Source: a bacterium
GTDB taxonomy: Bacteria; UBA10199; 2-02-FULL-44-16; JAAZCA01
Assembly (NCBI GenBank): GCA_041648665.1
Contig: JBAZOP010000015.1
Location: forward strand, 1 to 47,557
Direction: 5' to 3'
Length of the DNA stretch: 47,557 nt
Positions 42,260 through 47,557 of this stretch are shown in pieces (the stretch's first letter is position 1; each line of letters opens with the position of its first letter). The translations under genes and the position numbers were made by a program. A model generated the notes under the pieces. The model made no database searches. It saw only the letters and a list, made by a program, of their open reading frames with translations, and was not told where the DNA came from.

Positions 42260-42805
42260 CTACATCCGCTCGAATATCTGTACCGAGTGGCCGCGGCCCC
42301 AGTACTTGAACTTGTCCTTCAGGCTGAACTGCTCCCACGACGCCTTGACGTCGGGGTACGTGGGCTCATGATAGTCGTGCAGGGCGATGATCCCGCCGGG
42401 CAGCACCAGCTTGCCCCAGAACTCGAGGTCCCGGTGCACGACGGCAAACCCGTGGTCCGCGTCGTGGTGGAGCAAGCAGAGGTGGGCGGGGAACACGTCC
42501 ATCTGGTCGGGGGACGTCTGCGGGATGATGCCCTCGCCCTTGGGCCAGTCGGCCACGGACGCGCCGGCGAGCTCGAGGGTGTCGATCAGCTACAGCTGCC
42601 GCTCCTGCCGCTGCCGCGCGAGCGCTGTCGCCGAGCAGCCGCGGTACACGCCGATTTCGACCAGGGCACCCTCGCAGGTGCCGTGGACCGCGGACTTGGC
42701 GGCCTCGGACAGCAGCGCAAGATCCTCGCTCGTGTACCAGCCCCACGGGTAGGCGTGGGAGTTCGCGAGGCTCTGCTCGACTTCCCAGGCGCTGCGGGTG
42801 TCCAT
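42260..42805 (-). pseudogene. SAM methyltransferase interrupted by one amber codon
   Basis: Two halves share one frame: 42805-42593 and 42589-42260, separated only by TAG at 42592-42590 between RQERQL and LIDTLELAG. The first half has the SAM-binding region (GALVEIGVYRGCSATALA); the second has CLLHHDADH and PGGIIALHDYHEP, as in Methyltransf_24-type small-molecule O-methyltransferases. The single point change, intact frame and good ribosome binding site allow a recent mutation, a sequencing error or readthrough (context CTG TAG CTG). It lies in the sugar-gene zone. Confidence 0.82.
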
Positions 42806-43210
42806 CTACTTCACCTCGCCGTCCGCGGCTGCCTCTTCGGCCGTCCGCGTCATGCTCACCGGCGGGACCAAGATCGTCTTCCCAGCCTGCCGCTTGCGAT
42901 ACGCGCGCCGCGCAGCAACCCCACCCACGACCGCGCTGCCAAAGCCGAGGACCGCGACTATCAGGCCAAGCCAGTTGCCACTGGTCGCGGCACTGACGAT
43001 GGCCGTGCCCTGCTCCTGCGCCGCGTCAACAACGGCACCGACAACGTCCGCCGAGCCATCCGGCAACACGCCCGGGACTATGTCCTGCCCGGACTGAACA
43101 AGCGTGCCGTCCGGTTGAAAGGACGTAAGCGCACACCCCACCATGAGCACGATGGACAGAACAAGCAGGTACTTCCAGTGACGGGCGCAGGTGTTTTCGA
43201 TGCGACTCAT
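42806..43210 (-). CDS. lipoprotein with membrane segment (134 aa)
   Basis: A signal sequence (YLLVLSIVLMVGC) ends in a lipobox with Cys26. A Gly-rich hydrophobic segment follows at about 80-100 (LGLIVAVLGFGSAVVGGVAARR), then a charged tail. The mature protein would be lipid-anchored and possibly also span the membrane. With the next gene it may be part of lysis or superinfection exclusion; no spanin pair is clear. Confidence 0.68.
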   Translation of the reverse strand: MSRIENTCARHWKYLLVLSIVLMVGCALTSFQPDGTLVQSGQDIVPGVLPDGSADVVGAVVDAAQEQGTAIVSAATSGNWLGLIVAVLGFGSAVVGGVAARRAYRKRQAGKTILVPPVSMTRTAEEAAADGEVK

Positions 43211-43449
43211 TTACCGTACCTCACAATTACATACGACCCCAAAGCCGAACCCAGCGCAAAGGAAGCCACGCCGGGGATGGATCGAGCCACCGGGGACTCG
43301 AACACGGCCACGGTCAGCCCGAGCTGTATCACCGCCAGGATCAGGCTCGCCAGCGCTGCCCTCATCGCCTGACGGTGTGCCGCCGCACGAACTGCCACCG
43401 TCCAAAATAGGTCGATGATCAGCCCCGTGACAAAGAGTGTCAGGCACAT
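43207..43449 (-). CDS. holin-like membrane protein (80 aa)
   Basis: Three hydrophobic spans are visible (LTLFVTGLIIDLFWTVAV; LASLILAVIQLGLTVAVF; VASFALGSALGSYVIV), with short loops and a basic first loop. The start follows GAGGACTA. The size and topology fit class I holins or small transport-like phage membrane proteins. It lies beside the lipoprotein and terminase genes; no endolysin is adjacent. Confidence 0.6.
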   Translation of the reverse strand: MCLTLFVTGLIIDLFWTVAVRAAAHRQAMRAALASLILAVIQLGLTVAVFESPVARSIPGVASFALGSALGSYVIVRYGK

Positions 43450-43455
43450 TAGTCC

Positions 43456-43668
43456 TCATTTGGGCAGGCAAACAACTCGTCCGGCCGCTGCGCTGCGCAG
43501 GCGGCGCTGCAGCCGAAGACGTGCCCGTATGTCGGGCATCAGAGAAGGGAACCCGCCAAAGTACAAGCGCAGCCACCGCACGGGAATAGGCTTTGTTAGC
43601 TCGACGAATGGCTCTTGCAGCCTTGCGGGCGGATCAATAATCCTCACAAACTCGGATGCGGGGCGCAT
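43456..43668 (-). CDS. hypothetical basic protein (70 aa)
   Basis: The protein is Arg/Pro-rich (PVRWLRLYFGGFPSL, RARLRLQRRLRSAAAGR). It starts five bases after the terminase stop and ends six bases before the next gene. No domain recognised; it may bind nucleic acid. Confidence 0.5.
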   Translation of the reverse strand: MRPASEFVRIIDPPARLQEPFVELTKPIPVRWLRLYFGGFPSLMPDIRARLRLQRRLRSAAAGRVVCLPK

Positions 43669-43673
43669 AGTGC

Positions 43674-45170
43674 TCAGCCCTCATCGATGTAGCTGTAGCT
43701 CTCGATCTCACGCGGGAGCCGGTACATAGCGGCGTAACGGACGCAGTCAACGGGATCCTTGAACGCCTCGCTGGGCTTCATCTCGCCAGCCTCCGCGTCC
43801 TCGTACGACCAGAACTGCAGCGCGCGGATGGCGTTGTGGCAGTTGCTCGACACAAGGATGCGGCTGCGGCCGGTCGTCGAGCTGATCTTGAAGCCGTCGC
43901 GGAGCGTCTGGATGCCCCGCTCGAGGTCGTTGTCAACACGCGTATCAAATGTCAACCCGTATTCGCTCATCCCGTCCACGAACGAGGGGAACTGCGTGCC
44001 GAGCACTTTCGCTTTCTGGCGCCCGAACGCAGGGTCGCAGATGCGCCAGACGATGTTCTCCCGGCCCTCGGCCGTCTTGATGACGCCGTTTAGGACATCG
44101 AGCGTCACCTGGCTGGGGCCGATCTTCTCGAACTCCTCTTCGGGCCACTCGCGGTAGATGGTCAGCTGCTCGCCACCATCCTCAACTGCGACCCAGATCA
44201 TGAACGGCTTGCGCGAGTGGTGCGGGTCAACAACAAGAAGCCGGGGCACCTCGGGAGGGATGTGGAGGGAGGAGGACTCGATGATCGAACTTTGCGTGAA
44301 CGTGGTGACGATGCGCCGGCCAAGCGCCGCGATTTCACCACTCATCCGCGCCCGACGCTCTTCTGGTGAAAGAGATGGGTCGCTGAAGAACTTGTCAAGC
44401 GAGTCGCGGTCCACGTGTGGGTTGTCATACGAGGAGCCCCGGACTATTTCAACATCAGGATTGTTGTTGTTGATCAGGTCAGCCGCCACCCAGGCCATGT
44501 TGGCGTCCCCGAGGGGGGTCATTGTCCACGTCACCTGGGCCTTGTTGTCGATCGTGCCGCGGCGCACAGCCGTGAACACGCGGCGAGGCTGCGGTTCGTC
44601 GAGGAAGATGGCGTCGGACGCGAACCCCTCGAACGCCAGGTTCTCCTGCAGCGCGCTGCCGAAGTACACCTCCGAGCCGTTGGGCAGCAGGATCTTGTTC
44701 CAGGTGCCGAGCGAGCCGAGGTAGGGCTTGAAGGCCACCTTCTGCGGCCAGAGCGCATTCCACTTCGGCTGGATGATCTCACCGATGCCACGGGCGAGGG
44801 ACAGCCCGGAGACCATCAAGATCTTGTTCGGGACGGCAATCGGCAGCCCGTCCCACCGGCGTACCCAACTGGCAGCCGGCATCTCTGCGCGGGGCGGGAA
44901 GTCCCACTTGTCCCCGTCGCGGACCAGCTCAAACCCATCCACCTCCCATGGCCGGTAGCCCAGGGCAGCGGCCTGCGCACCAGCGACGAGCGCGTGCGTC
45001 TTGCCGTACCGGTTCCCGGCGAGCACGATGACGATGGGCTTCCGGGAGACGTAGACCGGCTTCTGGCCGTTGTGCGGCTCGAAGTGCGCGAGCGGGCACG
45101 TGCGCTGGCGCGCGGCCAGTTCAGCGTGGGCCTGGGCCAGCAGGAGCAGATTCTCGCGTTCGCTGGTCAC
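43674..45170 (-). CDS. terminase large subunit (498 aa)
   Basis: The packaging ATPase has Walker A at 51-58 (AGNRYGKT) and Walker B at 187-193 (AIFLDEP). The C-terminal RNase H-like nuclease has D315 (VVDPHHS), D379 (RICDPAFG) and a final Asp in FKDPVDCVRYAA. It cuts concatemers and pumps DNA through the portal. GTG start overlaps the small-subunit stop. Length is normal. Confidence 0.93.
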   Translation of the reverse strand: MTSERENLLLLAQAHAELAARQRTCPLAHFEPHNGQKPVYVSRKPIVIVLAGNRYGKTHALVAGAQAAALGYRPWEVDGFELVRDGDKWDFPPRAEMPAASWVRRWDGLPIAVPNKILMVSGLSLARGIGEIIQPKWNALWPQKVAFKPYLGSLGTWNKILLPNGSEVYFGSALQENLAFEGFASDAIFLDEPQPRRVFTAVRRGTIDNKAQVTWTMTPLGDANMAWVAADLINNNNPDVEIVRGSSYDNPHVDRDSLDKFFSDPSLSPEERRARMSGEIAALGRRIVTTFTQSSIIESSSLHIPPEVPRLLVVDPHHSRKPFMIWVAVEDGGEQLTIYREWPEEEFEKIGPSQVTLDVLNGVIKTAEGRENIVWRICDPAFGRQKAKVLGTQFPSFVDGMSEYGLTFDTRVDNDLERGIQTLRDGFKISSTTGRSRILVSSNCHNAIRALQFWSYEDAEAGEMKPSEAFKDPVDCVRYAAMYRLPREIESYSYIDEG

Positions 45171-45799
45171 GCTTCACCGCCTTGTGGACCTCGCCCACCA
45201 ACCGGATCAGGAACTGCGCCCTGTCCCGCAGGACCGCCCTCGTGTACCTCGAATTGGGCTTCGACCACAACCGGCGCCGGCGCAGCGGCGTTGCTTCCCG
45301 CAGGAGCCGCAGCTCCAGGAGCGCTTCCAGCCGTCTGTACGCCATGCTGCCCTCGCGTGTGCTCCGCTATAAACTGTTTGAGTTCTGCATCTGTCAGCTG
45401 CGACAGGTCCATCGACAGGTGCAGGACCTCTTTTCGTGCGACGGGGTTCAAGAGAGCGCCGTATTGTCCAAGGAGCAGGCGAGCAGCCTGCGGATCTCCG
45501 TTCCGGAGAACTCGGGCGTAAACCGCGCCCATGACCTGACCTAACCGTGCCTCAACCGCTTTGCTAATCTGCCGGCTGATCCAGGCCGAGCGGGTACTGT
45601 CCAGCAGCCGCTCCTTGATCGCCGCCGCCTTCAGGCCCGTGAACTCCTCGAGTTCAGCCGGGCTGCGCGCGCCGGCGATCAGACCCTCCGCGATCAGGAT
45701 GTCCGCGTGGTCGAACGGGAACGCGTCTGCCTCCTGCGCCGTAACCGACAGACCGCGAGCCTGGACCTTGCTCATGAGCTGCTTCCGGGGGGCGGTCAC
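45167..45799 (-). CDS. terminase small subunit (210 aa)
   Basis: The N-terminal half has a helix-turn-helix-like region (ELEEFTGLKAAAIKERLLD) and oligomerising helices (ARLGQVMGAVYARVLRNGD); the C-terminal 60 residues are Ala/Gly/Pro-rich and disordered. It overlaps the large subunit by four bases, as usual. A GTG start at 45799 after GGAGCC is used; ATG eight codons in is an alternative. It should recognise the packaging site. Confidence 0.82.
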   Translation of the reverse strand: MTAPRKQLMSKVQARGLSVTAQEADAFPFDHADILIAEGLIAGARSPAELEEFTGLKAAAIKERLLDSTRSAWISRQISKAVEARLGQVMGAVYARVLRNGDPQAARLLLGQYGALLNPVARKEVLHLSMDLSQLTDAELKQFIAEHTRGQHGVQTAGSAPGAAAPAGSNAAAPAPVVVEAQFEVHEGGPAGQGAVPDPVGGRGPQGGEA

Positions 45800-45820
45800 G
45801 GTTATGGCTCCAGGAACGGG

Positions 45821-46228
45821 CTATGCGGCCTTCAACTCTTTGTGCACGATGCGGTGGCAGTTCGAGCAGAGCACCTCGCACTTGAGGTACTCGGCGAACC
45901 AGCGCTTCCAGCTGGTCGCGTTCCCAGGCTCGACCTCTTTCTCACCCGGATTTCGGTGGTGAAGCTCCAGGGCCACCGGATCAATTTGGCAGCCGCAGCG
46001 GGCACATCCATCAAACCACCGGGCCCAGCCACGGATGCGGCGGATGGTCCTGTCCCGTTCTCTTACTTCATCACGATGCGTAGCGTAGTGGGCCCGGGAG
46101 GCGGCCCGGTATTTTTCACGATGGGCGGCATTGAAAGCACGAGAGCGCGCTCGGCACTCCTCACGGTGTGCGGCGCGGTAGACCTGGTTGTACTCTCGCT
46201 TCTTGGCCTTCTTTTCTTCCTCGGTCAT
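45821..46228 (-). CDS. HNH homing endonuclease, paralogue of 6091-6609 (135 aa)
   Basis: About four AHRE units (YRAAHREE, FNAAHREK, HYATHRDE) precede the core CARCGC, LELHHRNP, LCSNCHRIVH. The core and the opening (MTEEEKKAKKREYNQVYRAA) match 6091-6609 almost residue for residue, but there are fewer repeats. It lies 21 bases before the terminase small subunit. A GTG at 46252 would add eight residues. Confidence 0.9.
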   Translation of the reverse strand: MTEEEKKAKKREYNQVYRAAHREECRARSRAFNAAHREKYRAASRAHYATHRDEVRERDRTIRRIRGWARWFDGCARCGCQIDPVALELHHRNPGEKEVEPGNATSWKRWFAEYLKCEVLCSNCHRIVHKELKAA

Positions 46229-46259
46229 GACAGCTGGCTTTCTCTCCTCCACCGGCTGT

Positions 46260-46685
46260 TTATGCGGGGCGTTTCTTCAAACGAGGCTTTCGTGCATAAC
46301 GGATTTCTGCAAGTTGATTATTCTTCGTGATCTTCAAGAGCAAGGCCGAATTACCCACTGGACACCTGGTGACCACCAAGATGGACTCGACGACGAGACG
46401 TGTATGAAGCGACGGGATGCCCGGGTCGAACCACGCGACGGCCACGTGGTCGAGCTTCTGCGTCTTGGCGGACATGTTGTGCTGCCGCTGGCGCGCGCGG
46501 AGGTTCTGTGTCTGGCCGACGTAGACTACCTGATCATCCTTGTCCAGGAGCAGGTACACCGTCGGGATCTCCGGCAGGGGTTCGTACCATTGGACCGGCT
46601 GCCGCCGCAGCTCCAGCCGCTGATCCGCCCACTGGCTGCAGAATGCCAGCGCAGCACGCGTCCGCGGGTCGTTCAGCTTGGGCAT
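46260..46685 (-). CDS. GIY-YIG endonuclease (141 aa)
   Basis: The GIY-YIG core reads TVYLLLDKDDQVVYVGQTQNL at about 46-66, with the catalytic Arg in NLRARQRQH and Glu in VESILV. Family enzymes are single-strand-paired nickers used in homing and repair. The N-terminal 40 residues are not conserved. It overlaps the upstream zinc-ribbon gene by 152 bases in another frame. Confidence 0.85.
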   Translation of the reverse strand: MPKLNDPRTRAALAFCSQWADQRLELRRQPVQWYEPLPEIPTVYLLLDKDDQVVYVGQTQNLRARQRQHNMSAKTQKLDHVAVAWFDPGIPSLHTRLVVESILVVTRCPVGNSALLLKITKNNQLAEIRYARKPRLKKRPA

Positions 46686-47235
46686 GAATCTTGGCCAACT
46701 CCGCATCAAGCCAGGCGACCTCACGGGCGTGGAAATCGCCGGGTTCTTGCGTTTGTGCTACATGCATGGCCCTGTAGCAGGTGGGGCACCAGGGCGGACA
46801 CAGGTCCGTCCGCGCGGGCCCGGTCACGCCACACACGGGGCAGCGGTCCGAGCGCATCATCTCGTACCCCTCGGCCGAGAGGTTGCGCTTGTGATCGACG
46901 TGGTAACGGCAGAAGCGACTCTTCGTGCTGGCCGGTTGATTGCAGCCGATGGAGATGCACATGCGCCGGGGATGCGCCTGGCGCTTGGCCGTGAGCTCCG
47001 CGTGGTGCGCGGCACGATAGCGCGCACAGGCCGCACGGCACTCCCAGCAGGTCTTGTACCAGGATCCATCGGGCTTCTTGTCGTGGTCCTCGTCCAGGGG
47101 GCGAGTACAGGTGCGGCAGAACTCCCCCACGTAGCCCGCTTTCGCTTTGCGCGCGAGCACACGGCACCGGTAGCAGCGCTTCTGCTTCTCCTGCCCGGGG
47201 GTCAGGGGTGAGTCACAATCGACGCACGAGCTCAT
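46534..47235 (-). CDS. multi-zinc-ribbon protein with aberrant C-terminus (233 aa)
   Basis: The start follows AGGAGG and the repeated leader. Cys pairs occur at 4-7 (CVDC), 21-24 (CYRC), 40-43 (CRTC), 63-66 (CWEC), 93-109 (CISIGCNQ...CRYH), 132-135 (CPVCG) and 150-153 (CPTC), enough for several zinc ribbons; this fits a DNA-binding or HNH-associated protein. After about residue 184 the sequence becomes Ala/Gly/Pro-rich and is simply the shifted frame of the GIY-YIG gene. The native end may have been lost, or the two ORFs may once have been one. Confidence 0.7.
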   Translation of the reverse strand: MSSCVDCDSPLTPGQEKQKRCYRCRVLARKAKAGYVGEFCRTCTRPLDEDHDKKPDGSWYKTCWECRAACARYRAAHHAELTAKRQAHPRRMCISIGCNQPASTKSRFCRYHVDHKRNLSAEGYEMMRSDRCPVCGVTGPARTDLCPPWCPTCYRAMHVAQTQEPGDFHAREVAWLDAELAKIHAQAERPADACCAGILQPVGGSAAGAAAAAGPMVRTPAGDPDGVPAPGQG

Positions 47236-47250
47236 TTTCGAGTCCTCCTA

Positions 47251-47369
47251 CGAAAAACGTGTCCCTCATACTCCAGCACTTTGGGCAGCGGAGGAAAGTT
47301 ATAACCTGGCCCGGGGCGAGGAGTTATGACAAAGTGTATGATTTCGATGCACCCATTAATTTCTGTTCA
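47251..47369 (-). repeat. operon-leader repeat, copy 2
   Basis: Read on the minus strand this matches 5283-5400, including TGAACAGAAATTAATGGG, GGTGCATCGAAA, GTCATAA and CTGGAGTATGAGGG, and leads into the 47235 start codon through AGGAGG. GAGTTATGACA (47321-47331) also recurs at 29494-29504. It probably holds the promoter of the leftward block. Confidence 0.8.
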
Positions 47370-47439
47370 TGCTCATGGATTTTCGTGCGGTTGGACAAAT
47401 GCCGCTCCCGCCGCTCTCGCGCGCCAAGGTGCCGCCGTC

Positions 47440-47532
47440 TGTACTGTTTTACTGTCCCCCCTTTTCTACTCTTTTATTATGTATTTAATAATTAGTAAAA
47501 GGGTAGAAGAGGGGGGACAGTAAAACAGTACA
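47440..47532. repeat. long inverted repeat with AT-rich centre
   Basis: Arms of 37 nt (47440-47476 and 47496-47532) pair at every position, 35 Watson-Crick and two G-T, around a 19-nt AT-rich loop. One arm is pyrimidine-rich with CCCCCC, the other purine-rich. Bases 47236-47557 hold no gene: only this structure and the leader repeat. It could be a bidirectional terminator, a replication or resolution site, or a genome end. Confidence 0.85.
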
Positions 47533-47557
47533 TGCCCCTCACGGCCGCCGGCTGGTC

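Noticed and set aside
42260..42805. Genome-wide TAG recoding
   Set aside because: Many genes end normally at TAG, including 9024, 12738, 14580 and 16714, and no other gene has internal TAG.

Overview
The window is a GC-rich bacterial virus genome, apparently complete or nearly so. It is a temperate, podovirus-like phage. Portal, scaffold, capsid, tail adaptor, nozzle and internal virion proteins follow the T7-like order. There is also a family A DNA polymerase, a helicase-like ATPase, a terminase pair and a tyrosine integrase. I see no sheath, baseplate or long-tail genes. I also recognised no tRNA, CRISPR array, single-subunit RNA polymerase, repressor or endolysin. The host cannot be named; AGGAGG-type ribosome binding sites and 60-plus percent GC suggest a GC-rich bacterium.

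Layout. Bases 1-16714 are read rightward: small early proteins (several membrane-bound), the DNA polymerase (3362), an SDR-family sugar enzyme, a Cas4-like nuclease, a helicase-like ATPase, a metallophosphoesterase, a hexapeptide acyltransferase, nucleotide-pool enzymes, a ClpP-like protease and a DegT-type sugar aminotransferase. Bases 47235-16711 are read leftward as the packaging and virion block: terminase, portal, scaffold, capsid, tail adaptor, nozzle, internal proteins and finally a 2224-residue giant. The two blocks meet tail to tail at 16711-16714. The integrase (29626-30450) is the only rightward gene inside the leftward block.

Three themes stand out. (1) The capsid gene appears to be split by a group I intron (34796-35350) that carries a LAGLIDADG endonuclease. 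Its stop codon forms the 3' splice site, and splicing restores a 313-codon capsid frame. (2) The genome is full of mobile endonucleases: six HNH genes, one HNH remnant, one GIY-YIG and one LAGLIDADG. Many sit directly upstream of, and overlap, the start of an essential gene. (3) Sugar-modifying genes are scattered through the window: SDR epimerase, hexapeptide acyltransferase, DegT aminotransferase, a GT2-TPR-GT4 fusion, a GT-A transferase and a methyltransferase broken by one amber codon. Together they suggest phage-encoded synthesis and transfer of a modified sugar, possibly onto the virion.

Control signals include a roughly 118-bp imperfect inverted repeat that forms the leader of two operons (5283-5400 and 47251-47369). 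A 37-bp-arm palindrome lies at the right end, a LacI/CcpA-type 14-bp palindrome at the left end, and a terminator faces antisense at 15082-15118.
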